Source: Pontibacter korlensis | GTDB taxonomy: Bacteria > Bacteroidota > Bacteroidia > Cytophagales > Hymenobacteraceae | Reading direction: 5' to 3' | Length of the DNA stretch: 64,000 nt | Assembly: GCF_000973725.1 (NCBI RefSeq) | Contig: NZ_CP009621.1 | Span: 4,581,001-4,645,000, forward strand | Shown here: piece after piece, positions 33,901 to 41,216 of the stretch | Layout of the letters: every line of letters begins with the position of its first letter | Position numbering within the stretch: position 1 is the stretch's first letter | Program-made: the position numbers and the translations under genes | The notes under the pieces: generated by a model | Told to the model about the DNA's origin: nothing | The model's database searches: none | The model's input: the letters and a program-made list of their open reading frames with translations, nothing else

Positions 33901-35799
33901 CGCAACCACATCGAAGCCCTTAGCTTCGTGGATGACTATTTCCGTCTGGGCTATGAGGCGTTTGTGCAACGGCATTTCCGAAATGCTAAGGGTAAGATAA
34001 AACAGCCTATTACTGATAAGAAGTACCGGGAAATTTTCGGGGCTCTATCAGAAAGCCAGCTAAAAGTCATTCAAGACAACAAGAGCCCTCACATTTTAGT
34101 GGGTGCCGGCCCTGGCAGCGGTAAAACGCGGGTGCTGGTGCACAAGGTGGCCGCTTTGCTGATGATGGAGGACATCAAGCCGGAGCAATTCCTGATGCTG
34201 ACCTTCTCCCGCCCTGCCGCTACCGAGTTTAAAGAAAGGCTGCATAAGCTGATCGGCAAGTCAGCCTACCACATAGACATTTATACCTACCACGGCTTTG
34301 CCTTTCAGCTTTTGGGCCGAGTTGGCGATCTGAAGAAATCTGACAATGTTATCAAGCAGGCTACAGAGGGATTGGCAAACGACGATGTTCCAAGCGACCG
34401 GCTCAAGTGCAAGAGCGTGATTGTGGTAGATGAGTACCAGGACATCAGCCAGCAGGAGTACGACTTCCTGAACAAGATTATCGAGTTGGCTGACGATGTG
34501 CGCGTGATCGTGGTGGGAGACGATGATCAGAACATCTACGAGTTCAGGGGTTCTTCCGTGGCCTTTATGCGTGATTTTGTGCGGGAAAAACAGGCAAAAA
34601 AGTACCTGTTCAGCACTAATTACCGGGCTTGCTTTAACCTGGTAGATTTCTCTAATCAATTTCTAAAGCTTTTCAAATCCGACAGGCTAAAAGCTGATTT
34701 GCCCCTGATGGCCTATAAGCAGACCTTTGGAGATATCCGCCTGACGCGTTACAAGCCTACTTCTGACCTGGTGACTCCTTTGGTGCAGGATGTAGTAAAG
34801 CAAAAGCTTACAGGTACCGTAGCCGTGCTAACGCATACCAATGAGGAAGCCCTGCTAGTACAAAACCTCTTGCTTCAATATACTATACCTAGCCGCCTAA
34901 TCATGGCGCAGGATGGCTTCTCTTTGCGACAGTTGCTGGAAATGAAGTGCTTTAGCTGGTACATACGCGATAAAGTTAGCAGCGAGCTTGGCTTTATCGC
35001 GAAGGAGGACTGGGAGCAAAGCCGCAACCGGATGGAGCAGGAGTTATCCGGTTCATCTAATTTAGGCCTGAGCTTAGAGGTGATAGCTGAATTTGAGCGC
35101 ATTAGCGGCGAGCGAAAGTTCTGGTCGGACTGGCTAGCTTATGTACAGGAAGCACGTGCCGAGGATTTTATTTACCCGGAGGCGAAAAAGGTATTAGTAT
35201 CTACCATGCACAAGGCCAAAGGAAAGGAGTTTGACCATGTGTTTTTGCTACTAAAAAATTACAAGCTGGAGAAAGAGTCGAATAAGCGTGTCGTGTATGT
35301 GGCCATTACCCGAGCCAAGCAATCCCTGCATATCCATACTGACCAGTCTTATTTTGACCAGATAAAAGTTGATCAGCTGACGAAAGTCGAAGACCATACC
35401 CTATACCCGGCGCCGAAAGAGCTGCGACTGGAAACGAGTATGAAGGATGTGAAACTAGGTTTCTATATGCAGCCGCATACTAAAGAGTTGGTTAAACAAC
35501 TAAAGGCTGGTACTTCTCTAGAGCTGCCAAGAGATTCCGCAGATGGTTTGTTGTTCACAGCTGCTCCTGTCGTAGCCTTCTCTCAAAAGTTTAAGCAAGA
35601 ACTCGCCAAGTTATTTACCCAAGGCTATACCCTACAAAGAGCCGAAATAGCGCATGTTGTAGTTTGGTATTGCGAGGATGACGGGAAAGAATATCGAGTG
35701 GTTTTGCCAAGGCTCTTTCTTACAAGACAAACTAACAGGTCTAATCTAGACAAACACAGTATAGAAAATTCTTCCCTTACTAGTTGCGAATATGAATAA
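30904..35799 (+). CDS. DnaQ-like exonuclease / RecQ / UvrD fusion helicase
   Basis: 1631 residues, three enzymes in one chain. Residues 1-125: DEDD-type 3'-5' exonuclease (FFDLEV, GHNILAHDLP, PVEDSKIAADLL). Residues 235-246 contain three Cys. Residues 255-640: RecQ helicase with Walker A FPTGGGKSLTF (about 293), DEAH (about 396), FTATAK, and GMGVDKENV with AGRAGRKPD. A helical winged-helix-like region follows. From about 1040: UvrD/PcrA helicase with GAGPGSGKTRV, VVDEYQDISQ, GDDDQNIYEFRGS, MHKAKGKEFDHV and VYVAITRAKQSLH. All motifs look intact. It overlaps the next gene by 8 bp. Related RecQ fusions are known in Bacteroidota, but island placement and the partner suggest an anti-phage or plasmid-control role; that is inference. 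Confidence 0.93.
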   Translation: MEHVAFFDLEVSKQPKTRIQSIGAWFRGSTLHSTSVHDFEVFQQNARFLCGHNILAHDLPILKSAGAPAPIFHKRFIDTLYLSPLFFPNRPYHRLIKDYRLVSEHYNNPVEDSKIAADLLQDCISAYYNVPSMLREVLNRLLYTDTSFSAFFELIEDTWLRNEEKALEEQIRLYFQNRICENTDLGTLITQLPVPLAYALSLINAPNQGSIIPPWLLHRFPEIVTVLQQLRGTSCQQPSCHYCEKYLSPVAGLQKYFGYEGFRKFTPNEQTPLQQQVVEAGLKGESLVAIFPTGGGKSLTFQLPALMKGEANRGLTVVISPLQALMKDQVDVLRNRFDITTAIAINGLLSPLERADAIQTVQEGGATLLYISPESLRSNTIYRLLKGRQIERFVIDEAHCFSSWGQDFRVDYLYIGRFLKELAEAKNLQHPIPVSCFTATAKPEVVQDIVKYFKEQTNLDLKLYQTNASRKNLTYNASKAEGKEAKLQQLKDLLQDLTEPAIVYVSRTKTAEFVAEELKKSGIKAAAFHGRMESDLKIRIQDSFMAGDTNVIVATSAFGMGVDKENVKLVVHYDISDSLENYLQEAGRAGRKPDLQADCHLLFDENDLNDHFALLNQTKLSKKEVGQIWKAVKDFKRLKFTKSALELAKQAGWDTDMMNLETQVKAAIAALEDVGYLKRQMDSPRIFAQSILVRNVEAANKIIQANPDKFPGDQLQQAVRIFQYLISREDTMVDALSDHLGIEKETVVRILLYFKELGLLGDTRDLTALINPARSEKNSERCYQRYAKLEKALLEALLPSEDSPAVFQMHLRDINEKLIDKGCDDSSIEAIRNLLQFWEHKHYIKKERLDAHTLLYRIGFRKEKQEIKKAIHDRLTRSADVVQWLCQQNALEIANKQKQDEAALEFSMVEMKKQVERNNIMLPKASLTEYEADLLYLHIIGSIKLEGGLFVLYNPMTIERLIEDNRKQYTIEDYSKLERHYEKKVEQIHIIGEYAKKQLRNHIEALSFVDDYFRLGYEAFVQRHFRNAKGKIKQPITDKKYREIFGALSESQLKVIQDNKSPHILVGAGPGSGKTRVLVHKVAALLMMEDIKPEQFLMLTFSRPAATEFKERLHKLIGKSAYHIDIYTYHGFAFQLLGRVGDLKKSDNVIKQATEGLANDDVPSDRLKCKSVIVVDEYQDISQQEYDFLNKIIELADDVRVIVVGDDDQNIYEFRGSSVAFMRDFVREKQAKKYLFSTNYRACFNLVDFSNQFLKLFKSDRLKADLPLMAYKQTFGDIRLTRYKPTSDLVTPLVQDVVKQKLTGTVAVLTHTNEEALLVQNLLLQYTIPSRLIMAQDGFSLRQLLEMKCFSWYIRDKVSSELGFIAKEDWEQSRNRMEQELSGSSNLGLSLEVIAEFERISGERKFWSDWLAYVQEARAEDFIYPEAKKVLVSTMHKAKGKEFDHVFLLLKNYKLEKESNKRVVYVAITRAKQSLHIHTDQSYFDQIKVDQLTKVEDHTLYPAPKELRLETSMKDVKLGFYMQPHTKELVKQLKAGTSLELPRDSADGLLFTAAPVVAFSQKFKQELAKLFTQGYTLQRAEIAHVVVWYCEDDGKEYRVVLPRLFLTRQTNRSNLDKHSIENSSLTSCEYE

Positions 35800-36553
35800 A
35801 GAAGAGGCTTATATTATTCTGGATGCATTGGCCGAAGGATGTTCCCCTTTCACCGGTGAACTTTTAGAGAATGAATCCATATTGAACGAGCGGAAAATTA
35901 TTAGAGCCCTTCAGGTGGATCTTGATGCATTGAATGTGAGACCAATTCCGAATCAGCAGCTTAGCCCTAAATCGGCAACCTCAGTGGATGTAAAAACTGT
36001 GATGGCTGTGACAGGTGTTATGAAGGCCGCTAGTTTGGTGCCCACTGTAAGTAAACTAACAAAATATCTATTGGGCAGCAAGCAGTTCAAAAACAGTGAG
36101 ATTACAAAGCATGAACTTTATGGCTCACTCAGACATGAGTTTACTTACACATCCTTAAAACCAATTATAGCTCAATTGGCACAAGATAATCATGACATTT
36201 CAGCGGCTTTGGTTGTTGCTCCAAAAGTAAAACCGTGGGACAATGTTGATTACTTTGAGCAACCGACATTTTGTACCCTCTCGGATAAGGGAATTAATCA
36301 ATTAAAAGAAAAAATTACTGAATTAGGGATGCAAAAGCATCCCCCACTCCTTTCAGACTATATCATCCAAGCACGAACTGTTTATGCAAGAGCATATGAA
36401 CCTTGGTCAGCGAAAGAATTTGAGTTTTTAAGTAAGGTTTTAAAATACACCAATGATTTGCAGCTCCTTTCTTCATGTTTCCAACGAGGTGAAAACTCAC
36501 TTAGAGGAGTAGGTAAACGATTAGTACAGGAGGGCAAGGTAAATGAGGCGTAG
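35792..36553 (+). CDS. Partner of the exonuclease-helicase, unknown family
   Basis: 253 residues, overlapping the helicase gene by 8 bp, so coupled in translation. N-terminal helices (ILDALAEGCSPFTGELLENE), a small-residue-rich middle (VMAVTGVMKAASLVPTVSKL) that might be a weak membrane or oligomerisation segment, and a C-terminal Myb/SANT-like helix-turn-helix (RAYEPWSAKEFEFLSKVLKY, SLRGVGKRLVQEG). Similar HTH tails occur at the C-terminus of bacterial helicases, so this could be a detached DNA-binding subunit. Family not recognised. Confidence 0.75.
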   Translation: MNKEEAYIILDALAEGCSPFTGELLENESILNERKIIRALQVDLDALNVRPIPNQQLSPKSATSVDVKTVMAVTGVMKAASLVPTVSKLTKYLLGSKQFKNSEITKHELYGSLRHEFTYTSLKPIIAQLAQDNHDISAALVVAPKVKPWDNVDYFEQPTFCTLSDKGINQLKEKITELGMQKHPPLLSDYIIQARTVYARAYEPWSAKEFEFLSKVLKYTNDLQLLSSCFQRGENSLRGVGKRLVQEGKVNEA

Positions 36554-36619
36554 TTTGAGTTTATGATATGAGTAGTTGATATTAAGGCAGCTAATTGCAG
36601 TTAGAGAGATCACATCGGG

Positions 36620-37553
36620 GATGTCCAAAAAGCAGCGCGACCCGGCCCAGCAGGAAGAAATTGAAAAGCCTGTGCTCAGGAAGATACTCGTCTCCGACTT
36701 CACGCAGGAGGCACTCACAGAGGCCCACAGCCACAACAGCAGGGGCGTATACGTGCAGGTCGATGAGCTGGCCGGCTTCATCAAAAACCTGAACCGCTAC
36801 TCCAGCGGCGGAGAGACAGAGTTCTGGCTCAGCGCCTGGAGCGGCAAGTCCGTTAGCGTGGACCGCCTCTCCAGAATGTCGCTTCGCATCAGGCGCCCTT
36901 TCATCCCCATCATCGGCACCATTCAGAACGGGGTGCTGCTGCAGCTCTCCAAGGACGGCAAGTCAGACAACGACTTTCTGGCCCGCTTCCTTTTCGCCAT
37001 GCCCGAGGACGTGAGAAAGGAGCGCTGGAGCCACACAGCGCTTGACCCGGTACACACCTACAACTGGGAGAAATACCTCTCCTTTCTGCTGGAGCTGAAG
37101 CTGGAAGTGGATGAGTGGGATACGCCGGTGCCTCGGCAGCTTCACTTTTCGCAAGCCGCATGGGCAAGGCTGCAGGAGTGGCAGGGCCATAACACGGATT
37201 TATGCAATGAGGCCGAGAGCGAGGCGCTAAAGGGCGTTTATACCAAGCTGGAGCCCTACACCATCCGCCTTGCCCTCGTCCTGCAGTTGATGGCCTACAG
37301 CTGCAACGAGGCGGAGAGAACGGCGATAGAGGAAAGAGCCGTAGAAGGAGCCATCAAACTGGTGGAGTACTTCAGGAAGACGGCGCAGGTGGTACAGCTC
37401 ATCGTGCACCGGGAGGACCCGCTGGACCGCTTTGACAACGGCAAAAGAAGGCTCTACGAGCAACTTCCGCAGGGTTTCTCTACAGCCGAGGGCCTGACCA
37501 CAGCCCAGCGGCTGGGGGTGCCGGACCGCACCTTCAAGAAGTTCCTGACCTAG
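36620..37553 (+). pseudogene. DUF3987 mobile-element protein, 5'-truncated
   Basis: The sequence is recognisable from MSKKQRDPAQQEEIEKPVLR: DELAGFIKNLNRYSSGGETE, SVSVDRLSRMSLRIRRPFIP, IIGTIQNGVLLQLSKDGKSD, RFLFAMPEDVRKERW. DUF3987 proteins are primase/helicase-like and standard in Bacteroidota integrative elements and plasmids. The N-terminal ATPase part (Walker A) is absent: it was lost at the junction near 36560-36620, next to the helicase partner gene. It ends in a stop at 37553, followed by residual coding-like sequence (ASPAHGQYEKLL). GC content is clearly higher than in the preceding genes. Confidence 0.8.
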
Positions 37554-37635
37554 AAGACCCTGTTTGCAAGGCCGGCGCACGGCCAGTACGAGAAACTGCT
37601 TTAACACAGTTGCATTTTCATATCTTACCTCTGCT

Positions 37636-38613
37636 ATGACCCAACACCGCTTCACCCTTGAGCCCTACGGCAACGGCCGCAGCACCCGCTTTTCCTGCCC
37701 CAGCTGCGGAAAAAAAAGGCAGTTCACGCGCTACATCGACACCGAGACGGGCCGGCACCTGCATGATAGCGTGGGCAGCTGCAACCGGAAAAGCAAGTGC
37801 GGCTACCACTACACCCCCAAGCAGTACTTTGCCGATAACCCGCACCTGCAGGAAAAGGAAAGCTTAACTTGGGCACACCCCACAGCCGGCAAAGTCCAGC
37901 CTAGTGGCAATCCTAACATGCTTCTTAGGAAGCCAAGCGATGCGCAGCTGCCTGTCTCCTACATTCCCGATGACAAGTTCAGGGAAAGCCGCAGGCACTA
38001 CGGCCAGAACAACTTTACCCTCTTTTTAAGAGGCAGGTTCGGAAAGGAGGCAGCAGAAAAGTTGATCTCGCGCTACCACGTCGGCACGTCCAAAAAGTGG
38101 CCAGGCGCCACGATCTTCTGGCAGCTAGACCGGGAGGGGAAGGTCAGGACGGGCAAGATCATGCTCTACGACAAGAGCACGGGCAAGCGCGTGAAGAAGC
38201 CGTACGCGCATCTCACCTGGGTGCACAAGGCGCTGGGCCTAGAGGAGTATAACCTGAGGCAGTGCCTGTTCGGAGAGCACCTGCTAGGTCAGTTTCCCAG
38301 TAAGCCGGTGGCCGTGGTGGAGAGCGAGAAAACGGCGATTATCTGCTCTTTGCTCCTGCCCAGGTACGTATGGCTGGCGCTGGGCGGCCTGTCCATGCTG
38401 ACGGCGGAGCGGTGCCGGGTGCTGAAAGGCAGGGAGGTCACGTTATTCCCGGACCTGGGCGGCTATGAGAAGTGGAAGGAGAAGGCGCAGGGGCTACAGG
38501 ACATCGCTTCCTTCACAGTATCAGACCTTTTAGAGCGTATTGCCAGTGAGCGGCAAAGAGAGGAGGGGCTGGATATAGCCGACTTCCTGCTGGTTTTGCC
38601 TACCAGTCCCTGA
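37636..38613 (+). CDS. Toprim/zinc-finger primase-like protein (DUF6371-type)
   Basis: 325 residues from ATG 37636. N-terminal zinc-finger-like part (FSCPSCGKKRQFTRYIDTE, GSCNRKSKCGYHYTPKQYF), middle domain (YGQNNFTLFLRGRFGKEAAE), and a Toprim-like C-terminal domain: VAVVESEKTAIICS (acidic residue), WLALGGLSMLT, and VTLFPDLGGYEKWKEKA where the usual DxD is reduced. Such proteins follow DUF3987 genes in Bacteroidota mobile elements and are thought to act in replication or priming. The pair shows that a plasmid-like or integrative element once occupied this region. Confidence 0.8.
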   Translation: MTQHRFTLEPYGNGRSTRFSCPSCGKKRQFTRYIDTETGRHLHDSVGSCNRKSKCGYHYTPKQYFADNPHLQEKESLTWAHPTAGKVQPSGNPNMLLRKPSDAQLPVSYIPDDKFRESRRHYGQNNFTLFLRGRFGKEAAEKLISRYHVGTSKKWPGATIFWQLDREGKVRTGKIMLYDKSTGKRVKKPYAHLTWVHKALGLEEYNLRQCLFGEHLLGQFPSKPVAVVESEKTAIICSLLLPRYVWLALGGLSMLTAERCRVLKGREVTLFPDLGGYEKWKEKAQGLQDIASFTVSDLLERIASERQREEGLDIADFLLVLPTSP

Positions 38614-39065
38614 TGCAGGCTAGCCTAGCATGCCTTGTTCATGGACTGTTTCGGCCGGAGTACGGTGTACTGCATAGCGGGTGGTATGTTTTCTAAGGCA
38701 AGACACGAAAATTGCAATAGAAACTTGGCACCTCTCCCCCACTAGCAGGCTTTTAAAAGCCCCTGTAGCTTAAAATACCTTTGACAGGAAGTAAAAAGGC
38801 CGGTGTGATATGTCATTAAAACGGCTGTAGGAGCGGTAAAAGTCTATTGTTGAGCCGTTGCGGGCTTGTAGCAACAATACTAGATAACCCTTTGCAACAG
38901 CACAGGAGAGCATGTTCCAACACGTCCGCAACGGCGTATGCTAGAACACAGCATGAATATAAGTGGTTAATTTTGCGGTTATTCACCACCTCTACTCAAA
39001 ATCCAAAGGGCTTATCGGAACAAGGGATACATAAGGCAACAACAGCATTATGTTTTGTTGTTGCT
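38614..39065. other. Non-coding region before the cassette array
   Basis: About 450 bp without a gene. It contains short inverted repeats (ATTGTTG...CAACAAT at 38849-38881, and a palindromic stretch around 38912-38954 with GTTCCAACACGTCCGC) that look like degraded attC-type sites. The open frame 38847-39113 runs through these and is not credible. Confidence 0.45.
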
Positions 39066-39135
39066 GTCCAACGTGCTGATGTAGACGATGTGCGAGGCGT
39101 AGCCAAAGCCTAAACTATGAACCTTGTTGTACTAC
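39066..39135 (-). repeat. attC-like site C (degenerate)
   Basis: In gene orientation: outer box AGTACAAC, interior AGGCTTTGGCTACGCC, outer box GTTGGACAG. Shares the central GGCTTYGGCT motif with the better sites. No gene remains between it and site D (a 7-bp gap), so it marks an empty or deleted cassette. Confidence 0.5.
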
Positions 39136-39142
39136 GTCTTTT

Positions 39143-39220
39143 TTTCTCCTAACGTGTTGGTATAGCAGATGGCAAGGCGCCAGCCGAAGCATGACTGCTA
39201 TACCAACACGTTAGGAGAAA
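39143..39220 (-). repeat. attC-like site D (26-bp perfect arms)
   Basis: Arms 39143-39168 and 39195-39220 are fully complementary (TTTCTCCTAACG...CGTTAGGAGAAA), enclosing GGCAAGGCGCCAGCCGAAGC. The outer boxes CTCCTAAC and GTTAGGAG are one base from the attC consensus RYYYAAC/GTTRRRY. It sits 8 bp after the stop of the minus-strand lipoprotein gene, as expected for that cassette's attC. Confidence 0.8.
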
Positions 39221-39227
39221 TTATTTT

Positions 39228-39713
39228 TTACTTCCTCCTAACAAACTTGATAACCTGGGCTGCACTATCCGCAGTTACTTCACCTGTGCCATCGTTGAAT
39301 ATTGGTATCCAATCGTGCTGAATCCAAGTCATTCTTGAATCTGATATGCCTATAATCTCAACAGGGGTGTATTTGACTCCCTCATGAACTTGGTAGAAGT
39401 AATCTTTTTCGTCTACTTCCACTACAACATATTCATCAACGAAGACTTCATCAAAGGTCGCAGGCTTTACCCGTTCGTCAGAAGGAATAATGATTTTTCG
39501 GTACCTTCCATCAAAATCATAGTACCACCCCATATCAACCGTTACCTGGTGTATCAAATTCTTTTGTTCATCATAGTACTTCTTTGTTAAGGTGGTACAG
39601 GTCCACTTCCCCTTTATCAATTCGGCTGCTGTATCTGCTGGCTTTGTGTCTTCTTTATCACAGGCTGATAAGAGCAGGGTAAGAAGCAGTGGAAGGTGAA
39701 AAAGCTTTTTCAT
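39228..39713 (-). CDS. Lipocalin-like lipoprotein (cassette gene)
   Basis: 161 residues: lipobox signal (LFHLPLLLTLLLSACDKED), then a beta-rich domain beginning LIKGKWTCTTLTKKYYDE with strands such as YYDFDGRYRKIIIPS and VVVEVDEKDYFYQVH, like the lipocalin-type lipoproteins of Bacteroidota. Function unknown. It is a single-gene cassette: bounded by GTTAGCAG (site E) at its 5' side and site D at its 3' side, with no promoter of its own that I can see. Confidence 0.8.
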   Translation of the reverse strand: MKKLFHLPLLLTLLLSACDKEDTKPADTAAELIKGKWTCTTLTKKYYDEQKNLIHQVTVDMGWYYDFDGRYRKIIIPSDERVKPATFDEVFVDEYVVVEVDEKDYFYQVHEGVKYTPVEIIGISDSRMTWIQHDWIPIFNDGTGEVTADSAAQVIKFVRRK

Positions 39714-39749
39714 TTATATAAGTTGATGATATTTTATTTTTTTTAAATA

Positions 39750-39820
39750 CTGCTAACGTCTAGTGTATACCATGTGCAAGGCTGTCAGCCGAAGCATAAG
39801 GTATAAACCTTGTTGTGTGC
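39750..39820 (-). repeat. attC-like site E
   Basis: In gene orientation: GCACACAAC, AAGGTTTATACC, ATGCTTCGGCTGACAGCC, GGTATACAC, GTTAGCAG. The outer box GCACACAAC is the exact complement of GTTGTGTGC at the start of the same cassette (site F side). Confidence 0.8.
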
Positions 39821-39833
39821 TGTAGTTCTTCTT

Positions 39834-40577
39834 TTACCGTTGCCAGCCTTCTATGATATAGTTCTTCTCCATCAACTTTCTTTCTGGATTACCGCTTGCA
39901 GGTTTAAGCCATACTTCAAATCTTGCTGCATAGGGCTTGCCCCAGTCTCCTTCGTAGATTGTGAAGTTAACTGTCGTCCCATACTTTGTTAATTCCTTTT
40001 TCGAATCGGCTATTTCGATAGAACTTGCCTTTGGTAATCTACCTGATGACAAGGGGATATTCTTCGTTATTTCGTAAGCTTTAAGGTAAACTGTTCCGCT
40101 CTCTGTATTTTCAACCCACAGGTCATATTCATAAAGCCCTGGCTGAAAGGAGTTGTACAGTACGAAGTCAGGATGATTACTTTCTACTACAGAATCAGTT
40201 CTGGCAAAGTCAAAGTCTGAACCTATAGGTTTATTTAATTCTATTCCTTCTGGTATTGTTAAGTCGTCAGTAAATGGGTCAGGCATTGACTGCGAAATAA
40301 AGAAGGACATTACTGAAAGAACAACTAATGCAAAAGCTCCAATACAAAATGCTGCTCCAGTTAGCATTCCTTTTACCCAGCGATTTTTTATGAATTGGTA
40401 ATTAGTAGAAATAAAGAGAATAAGGAAGGCTAAACAAACCAGAAAAAAGCCAGATAGCTGTAGCACAAATGAAGATGTGAACATACTTATAGCCCAAAGC
40501 CCTGCTGCCAAAGCAAAAAAGATGAATGGTCTATGCCATTTATCAAAGGTTGTTCTATAGAAGCTATAAAGTGACAT
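39834..40577 (-). CDS. Membrane protein with extracytoplasmic domain (cassette gene)
   Basis: 247 residues. Three hydrophobic helices (PFIFFALAAGLWAISMFTSS, LSGFFLVCLAFLILFIST, GMLTGAAFCIGAFALVVLSV), then a soluble beta-rich domain (LYEYDLWVENTESGTVYLKA, TVNFTIYEGDWGKPYAARFE). Not a family I know. It is the only gene between sites F and E, both of the integron type, and its 3' end is 14 bp from site E. A single promoterless gene per unit is standard for integron cassettes. Confidence 0.72.
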   Translation of the reverse strand: MSLYSFYRTTFDKWHRPFIFFALAAGLWAISMFTSSFVLQLSGFFLVCLAFLILFISTNYQFIKNRWVKGMLTGAAFCIGAFALVVLSVMSFFISQSMPDPFTDDLTIPEGIELNKPIGSDFDFARTDSVVESNHPDFVLYNSFQPGLYEYDLWVENTESGTVYLKAYEITKNIPLSSGRLPKASSIEIADSKKELTKYGTTVNFTIYEGDWGKPYAARFEVWLKPASGNPERKLMEKNYIIEGWQR

Positions 40578-40600
40578 TTCTTTTTATTCTGTACTTCCTA

Positions 40601-40671
40601 TTGCACACAACGGCTTGTGCAGCCGAAGCCCATAGCGCAGCAAGGGTTAAGGCTGAACTTGGTTGGCAAAA
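40601..40671 (-). repeat. attC-like site F
   Basis: In gene orientation: TTTTGCCAAC, AAGTTCAGCCTTAACCCTTG, TGGGCTTCGGCTGCAC, GTTGTGTGC. The interior is nearly the same as the stray site at 21241-21311. The outer box TTTTGCCAAC is the exact complement of GTTGGCAAAA at 41171-41180, the start of this cassette. Confidence 0.85.
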
Positions 40672-41156
40672 GTGTTTCTTATTTTTTCTACTTCACCTTT
40701 ATCTCTGGTCACAAAAATTAGCTTACTGCCATCTGAGATAAAGTTAAAAGGATTAATTTCTTCTATTTCCTTCCAAAACTGTTCTTTGAGTTTTTTCCGC
40801 TCATTAAAGTAGAGCTCAATAAACTTCCTGTCATCATCACTCTGCAAAGTATTAATCTCAGTGTCCCAATCCACCAATGAGAAATAAGTAAAATTCACGA
40901 AGTCAGTAGTGTTTGTAATTTGTGACTTCTCCTTCGTTAATATCCATTGGTCATGGTTGTCCGTTGGTATTTTATTTAAAGCTCTTGAATCTATTACCTC
41001 AACTGATTCAAGTTTCACAGGTGCTCCGTCAAAGTATAAGCTTACAGGATGCTTTTGAAGGAATAGTTCTGGCAATTCTTTAACCAACTGTCCTAAACTG
41101 ATTTCATGGGTTTCAAACCAGTAAAAACTGTCGTTTCTTCCTGTATTATATTCCAT
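40647..41156 (-). CDS. Hypothetical soluble protein (cassette gene)
   Basis: 169 residues, mixed alpha/beta, no signal or membrane segment (FYWFETHEISLGQLVKELPE, SRALNKIPTDNHDQWILTKE, NERKKLKEQFWKEIEEINPF). The C-terminus (IRNTFANQVQP) and stop lie inside attC-like site F. Not recognised. The 5' side is bounded by a half-site (GTTGGCAAAA) at 41171-41180 beyond which the IS110 element begins, so the preceding attC has been lost or split. Confidence 0.7.
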   Translation of the reverse strand: MEYNTGRNDSFYWFETHEISLGQLVKELPELFLQKHPVSLYFDGAPVKLESVEVIDSRALNKIPTDNHDQWILTKEKSQITNTTDFVNFTYFSLVDWDTEINTLQSDDDRKFIELYFNERKKLKEQFWKEIEEINPFNFISDGSKLIFVTRDKGEVEKIRNTFANQVQP

Positions 41157-41170
41157 CTATACTTTTACAT

Positions 41171-41204
41171 TTTTGCCAACTTCTTCTTCTTCTTCTTCTT
41201 CTTC
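41171..41204 (-). repeat. attC half-site followed by a (TTC)8 microsatellite
   Basis: TTTTGCCAAC (41171-41180) is the start box of the last cassette. Directly after it are eight TTC units (41181-41204), then TATATAACTCC and the end of the IS110 transposase. The rest of this attC site is absent. Confidence 0.75.
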
Positions 41205-41216
41205 TATATAACTCCA

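Noticed and set aside
38847..39113. 88-codon open frame
   Set aside because: Runs through inverted repeats of attC type and has no protein-like features.
41181..41204. Tandem TTC units considered as a CRISPR-like array
   Set aside because: A 3-bp microsatellite without spacers. No CRISPR array or cas gene was seen anywhere in the window.
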